Assembly: GCA_027006055.1 (NCBI GenBank)
Contig: JALTKX010000241.1
Span: forward strand, 1 to 38,808
DNA from: Calditrichia bacterium
GTDB taxonomy: Bacteria > Calditrichota > Calditrichia > Calditrichales > J004
Direction of reading: 5' to 3'
DNA: 38,808 bases
In this document: positions 25,612 to 34,187 of the stretch, piece after piece
Layout of the letters: every line of letters begins with the position of its first letter
Numbering within the stretch: position 1 is the first letter of the stretch
Translations under genes and position numbers: made by a program
The notes under the pieces: model-generated
What the model was told of the DNA's origin: nothing
Databases searched by the model: none
The model's input: the letters and a program-made list of their open reading frames with translations, nothing else

Positions 25612-25641
25612 ATCTTATTCAAAACTTTTTATTTATTCAAA
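25612..25641 (-). promoter_or_regulatory. Candidate promoter of the second Rrf2 gene, with direct repeats
   Basis: Minus-strand TTGAAT (25635-25640) and TAAGAT (25612-25617) are 17 bases apart. TTATTCAAA occurs twice on the plus strand (25615-25623 and 25633-25641, 18 bases apart) and covers parts of both boxes, a possible regulator target. Confidence 0.5.
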
Positions 25642-25753
25642 TAATCTTCGTCACGTACTCCGCGCCGCTAATTAATATCTTCGGGAAAATAATTAAAAAA
25701 TGAAGAAACGGCAGCACAGGGAGGATAAATACGGAATACAGTGGGGTTTCCGG

Positions 25754-25774
25754 GACTTTTACTTAAAACAAGTC
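25754..25774. promoter_or_regulatory. Possible operator between the Rrf2 gene and the gamma-lyase-like gene
   Basis: GACTT (25754-25758) and AAGTC (25770-25774) form an inverted pair across 11 bases, with a nested ACTT/AAGT. The remaining 281-base divergent region is AT-rich with no ORF, riboswitch or clear forward promoter that I can see. Confidence 0.25.
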
Positions 25775-25865
25775 TCCAGGGTTTATTTGTATCCCCGTCT
25801 GTTTATTTAATGCAAAAGATTGCCTAAATTAAAGTCGTAAATTTTTGACGTGAAAGGAAATTGAA

Positions 25866-27062
25866 ATGGGACACAAGGTTGACAAGAACTGGAAGATAAG
25901 CACCATGTGCGTTCATGGAGCGGGTGGATACGATAAAGCCACGGGTTCCGTGGGCAAACCCATCTATCAAACATCCACCTTCGCCTTTGAAAGCGCCCGG
26001 GCCGGAGCGGAAATATTTTTGGGGGAACGGGAAGGTTACGTTTACACGCGCATCAGTAACCCTACCCAGGAAGCCTTTGAAAAAGAGATGGCTTTTTTGG
26101 AGGGCGGCGAGGCGGCGCTGGCCTTTGGTTCCGGCATGGCGGCCATTTCGGGCGTGATTATGGCGCTTTGTAAAAACGGAGACAATATCGTCTCTTCCGA
26201 TACCCTGTATGGCGGTTCGCACCAGTTGTTTACCGAAACGCTGCCGCGCTGGGATATCTCAGTGCGCGAGGTGGACGGCACCGATTGCCGGAATGTGGCC
26301 GAAGCCCTGGATGACAGAACACGGGCCATCTATATAGAAACCCCGGCCAATCCGACCCTGGCCCTGATCGATATTGAACAATGCGCGGAAATAGCCCATA
26401 AGCACGGTATTCCCCTTATTGTGGACAACACTTTCCCGACGCCTTATTTCCAACAACCCTTAAAATTAGGCGCGGATGTGGTGGTGCATTCGGCCACAAA
26501 ATATATCGGCGGTCACGGCGATACCGTTGCCGGCGTGGCCATAGGTAAAAAAGAGTTTATCGATGAACTGCGCATGGGAATTCTGCGCGATATGGGCGGT
26601 ATAATCAGTCCCCTGAACGCCTGGCTATTGGTGCGCGGATTAAAAACGCTGGCCATTCGCATGGAGCGGCATCAGGAAAACGCCATGCAGATTGCCAAAT
26701 ACCTGCAATTTCACCCCAAGGTAAAAAATGTATTTTATCCGGGACTGAGCACCCACCCGCAGCACAATCTGGCCAAAAAACAAATGAGCGGATTTGGCGG
26801 AATGGTCAGCTTTGAGGTTAAAGGTGGGCGAAAAGCGGGCGAAACTCTAATGAATTCCGTGGAATTGATCACCCTGGCGGTAAGCCTTGGCGACGTCGAC
26901 TCCCTTATCGAGCATCCCGGCTCGATGACACATTCGACTTACGCGCCGGAAGAGCTGGCCGCCGTGGGCATAACGGAAGGGTTGGTACGTCTTTCCGTGG
27001 GCATTGAAGACCCGAAAGATATTATCAACGATCTTTCCCAGGCACTGAATAAAATTAAATAG
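25866..27062 (+). CDS. Methionine gamma-lyase-like PLP enzyme (Cys/Met metabolism family)
   Basis: A 398-residue fold-type I PLP enzyme. The PLP lysine lies in '[14 protein letters not shown]', phosphate contacts in 'YTRISNPTQ' and 'GSGMAAIS', and the C-terminal part '[18 protein letters not shown]' and '[18 protein letters not shown]' closely follows methionine gamma-lyase, which splits methionine into methanethiol, ammonia and 2-oxobutanoate. However, the 'LYGC' cysteine typical of characterised methionine gamma-lyases is Gly here ('[10 protein letters not shown]'), as in cystathionine gamma-lyases/synthases. Substrate is therefore open. GAAAGGA lies upstream of the ATG. It is divergent from an Rrf2 gene. 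Confidence 0.87.
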   Translation: MGHKVDKNWKISTMCVHGAGGYDKATGSVGKPIYQTSTFAFESARAGAEIFLGEREGYVYTRISNPTQEAFEKEMAFLEGGEAALAFGSGMAAISGVIMALCKNGDNIVSSDTLYGGSHQLFTETLPRWDISVREVDGTDCRNVAEALDDRTRAIYIETPANPTLALIDIEQCAEIAHKHGIPLIVDNTFPTPYFQQPLKLGADVVVHSATKYIGGHGDTVAGVAIGKKEFIDELRMGILRDMGGIISPLNAWLLVRGLKTLAIRMERHQENAMQIAKYLQFHPKVKNVFYPGLSTHPQHNLAKKQMSGFGGMVSFEVKGGRKAGETLMNSVELITLAVSLGDVDSLIEHPGSMTHSTYAPEELAAVGITEGLVRLSVGIEDPKDIINDLSQALNKIK

Positions 27063-27070
27063 GAGCGGAT

Positions 27071-28012
27071 ATGCGCGTTTTGGTCACCGGTGGAGCGGGG
27101 TTTATTGGGTCGCATCTTTGTGACAGGTTGATAGAGCAGGGACATGATGTTATCGCCCTGGATAATTTTTTTACCGGCAGCAAGGAAAATATCCGTCACC
27201 TGATCGATCACTGGAACTTTGAACTGGTGCGGCATGATATTACCGAGCCGATTATGCTGGAGGTGGACCGCATATATCATTTTGCCTGCCCCGCCTCGCC
27301 GGTGCATTATCAGTACAATCCCGTAAAAACCATAAAAACCAATGTTATGGGTACCATTAACATGCTGGGCATGGCCAAAAGAGTACGCGCCCGGGTTATG
27401 CAGGCCAGCACGTCGGAGGTTTACGGCGATCCCCAAATACATCCGCAAAAAGAGGACTACTGGGGGCATGTCAATCCCATAGGCGTGCGCAGTTGTTACG
27501 ACGAGGGCAAGCGGGTGGCCGAAACGCTGATGATGGACTATCATCGCCAGAGCGGGGTGGATATTAAAATCATCCGCATATTCAATACCTATGGTCCGCG
27601 CATGGCCCTGAACGACGGACGGGTGGTAAGCAATTTTATCATCCAGGCCCTGCAAAACAAACCCATCACCATTTACGGCGACGGCAGCCAGACCCGCTCG
27701 TTTCAATATGTGGATGACCTGGTAAACGGCAGCATGATCATGATGGAAAAGGAAGACTTTATCGGCCCGGTCAATCTGGGCAATCCTAACGAATTTACCA
27801 TACTTTCCCTGGCCGAGCAGGTTATTGAACAGACCGGCTCCCGCTCCAGGATTGTTTTTAAGGAACTGCCGCAGGACGACCCGACACAGAGGCAGCCCGA
27901 CATAAGCCTGGCCAGGGAAAAACTGGACTGGCAACCCGGCATAGAACTTAAGGAAGGTCTGCAAAAGACCATCCCCTACTTTGAGCAGAAACTTAGGGAA
28001 CAGCAGGCCTGA
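27071..28012 (+). CDS. UDP-glucuronate decarboxylase / UDP-xylose synthase-like SDR enzyme
   Basis: A 313-residue extended SDR enzyme that would convert UDP-glucuronate to UDP-xylose for polysaccharide synthesis. The motif '[19 protein letters not shown]' binds NAD. '[16 protein letters not shown]', '[11 protein letters not shown]', the catalytic 'YDEGKR' (Tyr and Lys spaced by three), '[10 protein letters not shown]' and '[16 protein letters not shown]' are characteristic of the UXS group. AGGAG precedes the ATG by 5 bases. It follows the gamma-lyase-like gene after 8 bases, with no metabolic link evident. Confidence 0.92.
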   Translation: MRVLVTGGAGFIGSHLCDRLIEQGHDVIALDNFFTGSKENIRHLIDHWNFELVRHDITEPIMLEVDRIYHFACPASPVHYQYNPVKTIKTNVMGTINMLGMAKRVRARVMQASTSEVYGDPQIHPQKEDYWGHVNPIGVRSCYDEGKRVAETLMMDYHRQSGVDIKIIRIFNTYGPRMALNDGRVVSNFIIQALQNKPITIYGDGSQTRSFQYVDDLVNGSMIMMEKEDFIGPVNLGNPNEFTILSLAEQVIEQTGSRSRIVFKELPQDDPTQRQPDISLAREKLDWQPGIELKEGLQKTIPYFEQKLREQQA

Positions 28013-28064
28013 CTGTTCACCCCCTAAATAAGTTTGGAAAACCCTGCCTTTTTTAGTAAATTTT

Positions 28065-28095
28065 CACCTTTTTCGTAAGGGATTTAGGTGTTTTT
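28065..28095 (+). terminator. Weak terminator-like hairpin after the UXS-like gene
   Basis: CACCT (28065-28069) pairs with AGGTG (28086-28090) across 16 bases and is followed by TTTTT. The stem is only 5 bp. Confidence 0.35.
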
Positions 28096-28123
28096 GCCTT
28101 TTTTTTACTCACTTTTTTATAAC
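28094..28123 (+). promoter_or_regulatory. Candidate promoter of the yebC-cysS operon
   Basis: TTGCCT (28094-28099) and TATAAC (28118-28123) are 18 bases apart, across a T-rich spacer. The predicted start near 28130 gives a leader of about 36 bases before yebC. Confidence 0.5.
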
Positions 28124-28165
28124 ATTCACATCGATCGATTTTAAGGCAGAGAAGGAGACGATTTA

Positions 28166-28918
28166 ATGTCGGGACATTCCAAGTGGCATTCTATAAAACA
28201 TAAAAAAGCAAAAGTAGACGCGGCACGCGGAAAAATTTTTACAAAACTGATCAAGGAAATTACCGTGGCGGCCCGCATGGGCGGCGGCGACCCGGATATG
28301 AATCCCCGCCTGCGGGTGGCGGTGGCGGCGGCCAAGGCAGCCAACATGCCTTCCAAAAACGTGGATAATGCCATAAAAAAAGGTACGGGAGAAATGCCCG
28401 GCGTGGTTTATGAGGACGTCTCGTATGAAGGATACGGTCCCGGAGGCGTGGCCATGTTTATCGAAGCGGTTACCGACAATAAAAACCGCACCGTGGCGGA
28501 AATACGGCATCTTTTTTCCAAGCATGGCGGTAATTTGGGGGAAAGCGGCAGCGTGGCCTGGATGTTTGAACGCAAGGGCATGATAACCGTACCCGCGGAA
28601 AATTACAGTGAAGACGAGCTGTTTGAGATAATCATTGAAGCCGGCGCGGAGGAAATGGAAAGGGAAGGCGACAGTTATGTCATCTATACCGCCTTTGAGG
28701 ATTTTAACGAAGTACGCAACCATTTGGAGGAAAAGGGCGTAACCATTGAGTCCGCCGAGCTGACGCGCATTCCGCAAAATACGGTTTCCCTGGCCGGTAA
28801 GGAGGCCGAACAGTTAATGAAGATGATGAACATTCTGGATGAGCATGATGACGTGCAGAACGTATTCGCCAATTTTGATATTGAAGACGCGGAAATGGAA
28901 AGGATTTTAGGCGAATAA
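28166..28918 (+). CDS. yebC: YebC/PmpR-family protein (TACO1-like)
   Basis: A 250-residue protein of the YebC family, described as transcription regulators and, more recently, as factors that relieve ribosome stalling. The hallmark N-terminus 'MSGHSKWHSIKHKKAKVDAA' is intact, as are 'PRLRVAVAAAKAANMPSKNV', 'YEGYGPGGVAMF', and 'FSKHGGNLGESGSVAWMF'. GGAG precedes the ATG by about 9 bases. It heads a ten-gene run that continues with ruvC, a common bacterial arrangement. Its TAA stop overlaps the proposed ruvC start. Confidence 0.96.
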   Translation: MSGHSKWHSIKHKKAKVDAARGKIFTKLIKEITVAARMGGGDPDMNPRLRVAVAAAKAANMPSKNVDNAIKKGTGEMPGVVYEDVSYEGYGPGGVAMFIEAVTDNKNRTVAEIRHLFSKHGGNLGESGSVAWMFERKGMITVPAENYSEDELFEIIIEAGAEEMEREGDSYVIYTAFEDFNEVRNHLEEKGVTIESAELTRIPQNTVSLAGKEAEQLMKMMNILDEHDDVQNVFANFDIEDAEMERILGE

Positions 28919-29412
28919 AAAAGTCCAAGCGAATACTGGGCATAGATCCCGGATTAAATGTGACGGGTTACGGGATCATAGACGTGGCGGGCAGCAGGCT
29001 GCTGCCGGTTACCTACGGGCATGTAAGAACCTCTTCCGCGACGGGTCTGCCCGAAAGACTGTTAAAAATACATGAGGCGATAACGTCATTGCTGGCCGAA
29101 TTCAGACCGGATGATGTGGCCGTTGAAAATATTTTTTATGCCGACAATGTAAAAACGGCCATTGTAATGGGTCATGCCCGGGGAGCGATCCTGGTGGCGG
29201 CGAAAACCGCGGGCGCCGATGTGTACGAATATAGTCCGCGCGAGGTAAAAATGTCCGTGGTGGGCAACGGAGCGGCATCGAAAAGCCAGGTTAAGTTTAT
29301 GGTGGCCCGTCTGTTGAGCATAAAGGAGACCATCACGCCCGATGACGCCAGCGATGCCCTGGCCGTGGCCTTGTGCCGCTGGCATCGCCAAAAATTGAAT
29401 CTCAGGGGTTAA
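28915..29412 (+). CDS. ruvC: Crossover junction endonuclease RuvC, probable ATA start
   Basis: RuvC resolves Holliday junctions made by RuvAB. Catalytic acidic residues are present: Asp11 in 'RILGIDPGLNVTGYG', Glu71 in 'VAVENIFYADN', and Asp144/Asp147 in 'DDASDALAVAL' (numbers from the ATA start, 165 residues, family-typical). The first ATG/GTG/TTG in frame is GTG at 28960, which would delete Asp11 and the first beta strand. Between the last in-frame stop (28882-28884) and Asp11 only ATA (28915, 28933) and CTG (28936) could start. ATA at 28915 overlaps the yebC stop like the ATGA junctions elsewhere, has GGAAAGGA about 10 bases upstream, and gives 'MKKSKRILGID'. A base-call error (ATG read as ATA) is the main alternative. 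Confidence 0.9.
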   Translation: MKKSKRILGIDPGLNVTGYGIIDVAGSRLLPVTYGHVRTSSATGLPERLLKIHEAITSLLAEFRPDDVAVENIFYADNVKTAIVMGHARGAILVAAKTAGADVYEYSPREVKMSVVGNGAASKSQVKFMVARLLSIKETITPDDASDALAVALCRWHRQKLNLRG

Positions 29413-29424
29413 GTAAAAACATCG

Positions 29425-30021
29425 ATGTTTGAATATATACAGGGAATCCTGGAAACAAAAACGCCAACGCATACCGTGCTTGATGTACAGGGTCTAGGTT
29501 ACAGATTATCCACATCGCTTTCTACTTTCGAGAAACTGCCCTCCGTTGGAGAAAAGACAAAACTGTATGTATATACCCATGTGCGCGAAGACCAGTTTAA
29601 CCTGTTCGGCTTTAGCGATACGCGTGAAAGGGACGTATTTTTGGCCCTGCTCTCCATTTCGGGAATCGGTCCCAGGCTGGCGCAAACCATTTTATCCGGG
29701 ATGACCCCGGCGGAGCTTATCGCGGCCATCGGGCAAAAAGATGAAAAACGGCTTAACGCCATCAGCGGGGTGGGGAAGAAGACGGCCCAGCGGTTGATTG
29801 TTGAGCTAAACGGAAAATTTGAGGATGATATGCTCATTCCCGGACAGCCGGAAGAAGAGAAAAGCCCTCCCCTTAACAGTATGGAAAAAGAGGCCTTAAT
29901 GGCCCTGCTGGCCCTGGGGTATAAAAAGCCCGTTGCCGAAAGGGCGCTGGCGCGCATAAAAAAACAGGGGCGCTATACAAGTTTGGAAGCCTTGTTAAAA
30001 GACGCCCTGCAGGTGGTGTAG
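29425..30021 (+). CDS. ruvA: Holliday junction branch migration protein RuvA
   Basis: RuvA binds four-way junctions and loads RuvB. 198 residues, normal length. The N-terminal OB-fold begins 'MFEYIQGILETKTPTHTVLDVQGLGYRL'; two helix-hairpin-helix motifs are 'SISGIGPRLAQTILSGM' and 'AISGVGKKTAQRLIVEL'; the C-terminal RuvB-contacting domain is 'EALMALLALGYKKPVAERAL'. It lies 12 bases after ruvC; its stop is directly followed by the ruvB ATG. Confidence 0.97.
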   Translation: MFEYIQGILETKTPTHTVLDVQGLGYRLSTSLSTFEKLPSVGEKTKLYVYTHVREDQFNLFGFSDTRERDVFLALLSISGIGPRLAQTILSGMTPAELIAAIGQKDEKRLNAISGVGKKTAQRLIVELNGKFEDDMLIPGQPEEEKSPPLNSMEKEALMALLALGYKKPVAERALARIKKQGRYTSLEALLKDALQVV

Positions 30022-31047
30022 ATGAGCGATATCATCAGGCCCGGCTTTAACGAAGACGACGCGGACATAGAGCTTAGCCTGCGTCCGCAAAGCCTAAAGG
30101 ATTTTATCGGTCAGGAAAAGGTGAAGGAAAACCTGTCCGTTTTTATCGAGGCCGCGCTGCAAAGGGAAGAAGCCCTGGATCATGTTCTGCTATACGGACC
30201 GCCGGGCTTGGGCAAAACCACGCTGGCCATGATCCTGAGCCGGGAACTGAACGTGGACATAAAAACCACTTCCGGGCCCGTTTTGGAACGCGCGGGAGAC
30301 CTGGCGGGCCTGCTGACGAACCTGAACGACAAAGACGTCATGTTCATCGATGAGATTCACCGCGTGAACAATGTGGTGGAAGAATTCCTCTATTCGGCCA
30401 TGGAAGACTTTCACATAGACATCATGCTGGATAAGGGCCCCAACGCCCGCTCCGTTCAACTGGCGCTGGCCCCTTTTACCCTTGTGGGGGCAACGACCCG
30501 CGCCGGTTTGTTAACGGCGCCCATGCGGGCACGCTTTGGCGTTGTGTTGCGCATGAACTATTATGAGGCCGGGGAGTTGGCGCTTATCATCAAGCGATCG
30601 GCTCATATTTTAAATATTCCGATCGATGAGGCCGCCGCCCTGGAGATAGCGGGTCGCTCGCGCGGCACGCCGCGCGTGGCCAACCGTCTTTTGCGACGCA
30701 TCAGGGATTTTGCCCAGGTGCTGGCCGATAACCGGATCACGCTGGACGTGGCCCGCGACGCCCTGGAGCGGCTGGATGTGGACAGCAGGGGGCTGGATGA
30801 AATGGATAAACGCATCTTAAAGGTTATTATTGAAAAATATAACGGCGGGCCCGTGGGGCTGAATACCATTGCCGTGGCCGTTGGAGAGGAGAGCGATACC
30901 ATAGAAGAGGTCTATGAGCCCTTTCTGATTCAACAGGGATTTATAAAAAGGACGGCCCGGGGCCGTATGGTTACCCAAAGCGCTTATGAGCACTTTGGGC
31001 TAAGCAGGGGAAACAATCCGGACTCTTTGCAAGAGAGTCTGTTCTAA
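30022..31047 (+). CDS. ruvB: Holliday junction ATP-dependent helicase RuvB
   Basis: RuvB is the AAA+ motor of the RuvAB branch migration complex. 341 residues. It has '[21 protein letters not shown]', Walker A '[12 protein letters not shown]', Walker B 'MFIDEIHR', sensor '[20 protein letters not shown]', the arginine finger region '[20 protein letters not shown]', and the C-terminal winged helix '[23 protein letters not shown]' with 'FIKRTARGR'. The ATG abuts the ruvA stop (TAG|ATG). Confidence 0.98.
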   Translation: MSDIIRPGFNEDDADIELSLRPQSLKDFIGQEKVKENLSVFIEAALQREEALDHVLLYGPPGLGKTTLAMILSRELNVDIKTTSGPVLERAGDLAGLLTNLNDKDVMFIDEIHRVNNVVEEFLYSAMEDFHIDIMLDKGPNARSVQLALAPFTLVGATTRAGLLTAPMRARFGVVLRMNYYEAGELALIIKRSAHILNIPIDEAAALEIAGRSRGTPRVANRLLRRIRDFAQVLADNRITLDVARDALERLDVDSRGLDEMDKRILKVIIEKYNGGPVGLNTIAVAVGEESDTIEEVYEPFLIQQGFIKRTARGRMVTQSAYEHFGLSRGNNPDSLQESLF

Positions 31048-31075
31048 TTTAATAAACGTAGTTAGGAGTTTACGT

Positions 31076-32107
31076 ATGAAGCTTTCCGAAATAACATTTG
31101 ATGTTCCCGGAAAATTGGTTGCCCAGTACCCGATAGAGAAACGGGACGAGTGCCGCTTAATGGTTGTCAATCGCAAGGAGCGTTCCTACGATGAGAAGAT
31201 ATTCAAGGACGTTATCGACTATTTAAACGAAGGCGACGCCATTGTGGTAAACGACACCCGTGTTTTTCCGGCCCGGGTATTTGGCGTCAAGGAAAAAACA
31301 GACGCCCAGGTGGAGCTTCTTTTGCTGCGCCAACTGGAAAAAACCATGTGGGAAGTTTTGGTAAAGCCGGCCCGAAAAGTGCGCGTGGGGAATCGTATTC
31401 AAATTACCGAAGACCTGGGCTGCGATGTTATTGATAATACCACCTCCGGCGGCCGCGTGGTTCGTTTTGATTATAACGGCGCGGATTTTTTTGATCTGAT
31501 CGGCAAGGTGGGTAAAACGCCCCTGCCGCCTTATATCAAGCGCGAAGCGGAAGAAAAGGATAAAACCACCTACCAGACGGTTTATGCCAAAAAGAATGGC
31601 GCCATTGCCGCCCCGACGGCGGGATTGCATTTTACCGAAGAGCTTTTGGAAAAAATAAAGGCCAAGGGCGTTAAGATTATTCCCATTACCCTGCATGTCG
31701 GCCTGGGCACCTTCCGGCCCATACAGGTGGAAGATATCTCCCGTCACAGCATGGACTCCGAATATTATGAAGTTTCTCCCGAGTCCGCCGAAGAGATAAA
31801 TGAGGTGAAGCGCAACGGCGGTAAGATTTTTGCCGTGGGCACCACCGTGGTGAGGGCCCTGGAAACCATTGCCACCGTGGACAAGTTTGTAAAAGCCAAT
31901 TCCGGCTGGACCGACAAGTTTATCCATCCGCCCTATATGTTTAAAATAGTGGACGGTTTGATCACCAACTTTCACTTTTCCGGTTCAACGCTCTTTTTAC
32001 TGACCTGTGCCTTCGCCAGCCATGACATGATGATGGAAGCCTATAAAATGGCCATCAAGAAGAAATACCGTTTTCACAGTTATGGCGACGCCATGTTGAT
32101 CGTCTAA
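31076..32107 (+). CDS. queA: SAM:tRNA ribosyltransferase-isomerase QueA
   Basis: QueA transfers the ribosyl group of S-adenosylmethionine to preQ1 in tRNA, giving epoxyqueuosine. 343 residues. Characteristic blocks are 'FDVPGKLVAQYPIEKRDECRLMV', 'AIVVNDTRVFPARVFG', 'GKTPLPPYIKR', 'YQTVYAKKNGAIAAPTAGLHFT', 'LHVGLGTFRPI', 'AVGTTVVRALE' and 'TNFHFSGSTLFLLTCAF'. TAGGAG lies upstream of the ATG. It follows ruvB by 28 bases, a frequent order in bacteria. No preQ1 riboswitch is seen. Confidence 0.97.
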   Translation: MKLSEITFDVPGKLVAQYPIEKRDECRLMVVNRKERSYDEKIFKDVIDYLNEGDAIVVNDTRVFPARVFGVKEKTDAQVELLLLRQLEKTMWEVLVKPARKVRVGNRIQITEDLGCDVIDNTTSGGRVVRFDYNGADFFDLIGKVGKTPLPPYIKREAEEKDKTTYQTVYAKKNGAIAAPTAGLHFTEELLEKIKAKGVKIIPITLHVGLGTFRPIQVEDISRHSMDSEYYEVSPESAEEINEVKRNGGKIFAVGTTVVRALETIATVDKFVKANSGWTDKFIHPPYMFKIVDGLITNFHFSGSTLFLLTCAFASHDMMMEAYKMAIKKKYRFHSYGDAMLIV

Positions 32108-32110
32108 GCG

Positions 32111-32719
32111 ATGATGGCATGGATTGAGCAGCTCATTGCGCATGTTGATCCGCTCACCGCTTATCTGTTGCTTTTCATCAGCGCCTTTGTGGAAAATACC
32201 TTTCCCCCGGTTCCCGGGGATACGGTAACCGTTATAGGCGCCTATCTTATTACAACGGGTAAGCTTTCCTTTTACGGAGTATGGCTTTCAACCACAATGG
32301 GCAGTGTTCTGGGTTTTTTCACGATGTTTGTCATCGGCTCACGCTTTGGTACCGCCTTTATTGAAAAAGGCCGTCGCTCAAGCTATTTTCAGCCGGAGAA
32401 CATCGTAAAAACAGAACTTTGGTTTGATAAATATGGTTACTGGATTATTGCCGCCAACCGCTTCCTGAGCGGAACACGCAGCGTAATCTCTTTGTTTGCC
32501 GGTATCTTTAAGCTAAAATGGATGCCGGTTCTTTTTTTGGCAACCCTCAGCGCCTTGGTCTGGAACGGTTTATTGATGCTGGCGGGTTACCTGCTGGGTT
32601 CCAACTGGCCGCTGATTCTGGACTATATCAGCCAGTACAACAAGGTTGTGATTGTGTTGACCGTAGTCGTGGCAGGCGGCTTTATTATTTATCGTTATTT
32701 AAAAAAGAGAAAAAAATGA
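32111..32719 (+). CDS. DedA-family (VTT domain) membrane protein
   Basis: A 202-residue integral membrane protein with about four to five hydrophobic segments. It has the DedA marks 'SAFVENTFPPVPGDTVTVIGAYL' near the N-terminus (conserved Glu and Pro-Gly-Asp) and 'AANRFLSGTRSVISLFAG' (conserved Arg residues). DedA proteins are needed for membrane homeostasis; some recycle undecaprenyl phosphate or move phospholipids. It ends in the basic tail 'RYLKKRKK'. It starts 3 bases after queA, and its TGA overlaps the gltX ATG. Confidence 0.93.
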   Translation: MMAWIEQLIAHVDPLTAYLLLFISAFVENTFPPVPGDTVTVIGAYLITTGKLSFYGVWLSTTMGSVLGFFTMFVIGSRFGTAFIEKGRRSSYFQPENIVKTELWFDKYGYWIIAANRFLSGTRSVISLFAGIFKLKWMPVLFLATLSALVWNGLLMLAGYLLGSNWPLILDYISQYNKVVIVLTVVVAGGFIIYRYLKKRKK

Positions 32720-34170
32720 AGAATACGGTTCGGGTACGCTTTGCTCCCAGTCCCACGGGGTATGTGCATATTGGCAGTTTACGCACGGCCCTGTATAATT
32801 ATCTGTTTGCCCGCAAAAACAAGGGCGCTAATATTTTGAGAATCGAGGATACGGATCGCAACCGCCTGGTGGAAGGCGCGGTGGAAAACCTTGTGCGCAC
32901 CATGGCATGGGCCGGCATCGATTTTGACGAGAGCGTGGAAAAAGGAGGGCCTTTTGGCCCCTACCGTCAGTCGGAACGCCTCGATATCTATAAAAAACAT
33001 ATCGACCTTTTGCTGGAAAAGGGTCATGCCTATTATTGCTTTGCCACGGCGGAAGAGCTGGATGAGATGCGCCGGCAACAGGAAGCGCGCGGCGAGGCCC
33101 CCAAATATGACGGCCGTTACCGGGATTATCCCCCGGATCAGGCCCGGAGGCGCGTTGAACAGGGCGAGGCTTATGTCGTCCGCATGCGCGTGCCGGACTC
33201 CGGCGAAACCCGTTTTAGGGATGTGGTGCGCGGCGAGGTGGCTTTTCAAAACGATCTCCTTGACGATCAGGTATTGCTTAAGGGGGACGGCTTTCCCACC
33301 TACCACCTGGCCAATGTGGTGGATGATCATCTGATGGGGGTGACCCATGTTATCCGGGGAGAAGAGTGGCTGCCCAGCACGCCTAAGCATGTGCTGTTAT
33401 ACCGCTTTTTCGGCTGGGAAATGCCCCAATTTGCCCATCTGCCCCTGTTGTTAAATGCCGATCGCAGTAAGCTGAGTAAACGTCAGGGCGATGTAGCCGT
33501 GGAAGATTATATCAAAAAAGGCTATCTGCCCCAGGCCCTGGTTAATTTTGTGGCCCTTTTGGGCTGGAATCCCGGTGAAGACCGCGAACTGTTCGGCATG
33601 GACGAGCTCACGGAAGCCTTTAGCCTGGAAAAAGTGAACAAGGCCGGCGCGGTGTTTGATGTGGATAAACTCAACTGGATGAACGGTCAGTATCTGCGCG
33701 AGATGGAAACCGGGCCCTTGACGGCCTTCCTTAAGCCTTTTTTTGAACGGGCCGGGCTCGACGTCAGTGATCCTCAGGTGCTGGAGAAGATGGCCCGGGC
33801 CGTGGCTCCCAGGATAAATAAGGGCGAGGATGTGGCCGCCTTTGCCGATCTGTTAAGGGGTGAAATGCCCGATATAACCGAAGCCGAAGCCCTTGAAATT
33901 TTAAACCTTCCCGATACACCCAGGGTATTGCAACGCTTTGTCCAAAAAGCATCCGTCCCCGGTCATTTAAGTCCGGAATCCTTTAAGCAGATTATGAAGG
34001 AGATTCAGAAGGAAGAGGGCGTAAAGGGTCCCGCGCTGTGGAAACCCGTGCGCGTGGCCATAACCTCGGGCACTGCCGGCCCGGACCTGCCGTTGGTAAT
34101 CGATATCCTCGGCCGGGAAAAGGTTGTGGCCATGGTAAGGCATGTTCTTGAAAAATACTGCAACTCTTAA
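32716..34170 (+). CDS. gltX: Glutamyl-tRNA synthetase
   Basis: A 484-residue class I aminoacyl-tRNA synthetase. The start at 32716 (ATGA overlap with the DedA gene) gives '[20 protein letters not shown]', the usual beginning; the frame is open further upstream inside dedA, but that is not used. HIGH-type motif '[13 protein letters not shown]'; '[19 protein letters not shown]'; KMSKS-type '[13 protein letters not shown]'; the C-terminal anticodon domain follows. It is not truncated. A full GlnRS gene follows after 17 bases. Confidence 0.97.
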   Translation: MKNTVRVRFAPSPTGYVHIGSLRTALYNYLFARKNKGANILRIEDTDRNRLVEGAVENLVRTMAWAGIDFDESVEKGGPFGPYRQSERLDIYKKHIDLLLEKGHAYYCFATAEELDEMRRQQEARGEAPKYDGRYRDYPPDQARRRVEQGEAYVVRMRVPDSGETRFRDVVRGEVAFQNDLLDDQVLLKGDGFPTYHLANVVDDHLMGVTHVIRGEEWLPSTPKHVLLYRFFGWEMPQFAHLPLLLNADRSKLSKRQGDVAVEDYIKKGYLPQALVNFVALLGWNPGEDRELFGMDELTEAFSLEKVNKAGAVFDVDKLNWMNGQYLREMETGPLTAFLKPFFERAGLDVSDPQVLEKMARAVAPRINKGEDVAAFADLLRGEMPDITEAEALEILNLPDTPRVLQRFVQKASVPGHLSPESFKQIMKEIQKEEGVKGPALWKPVRVAITSGTAGPDLPLVIDILGREKVVAMVRHVLEKYCNS

Positions 34171-34187
34171 TCACGGTGAGTTTAACG

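Noticed and set aside
25585-25865. A SAM or other sulfur-related riboswitch before the gamma-lyase-like gene.
   Set aside because: The region is AT-rich with no conserved core motifs or terminator/antiterminator pairing that I can see.
26939-27964. A 341-codon open frame on the minus strand opposite the UXS-like gene.
   Set aside because: The sense strand has a complete SDR enzyme with catalytic Tyr/Lys; the antisense product has no family features.
28960-29412. RuvC starting at GTG 28960.
   Set aside because: It would lack the first beta strand and the essential first Asp although both are encoded in frame just upstream.
31048-31075. A preQ1 riboswitch before queA.
   Set aside because: The gap is only 28 bases, too short for an aptamer plus expression platform, and queA is inside an operon.
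32518-32715. An N-terminal extension of gltX reaching back into the DedA gene.
   Set aside because: The extra 66 residues are an out-of-frame reading of dedA; the family N-terminus starts exactly at 32716 with an ATGA overlap.
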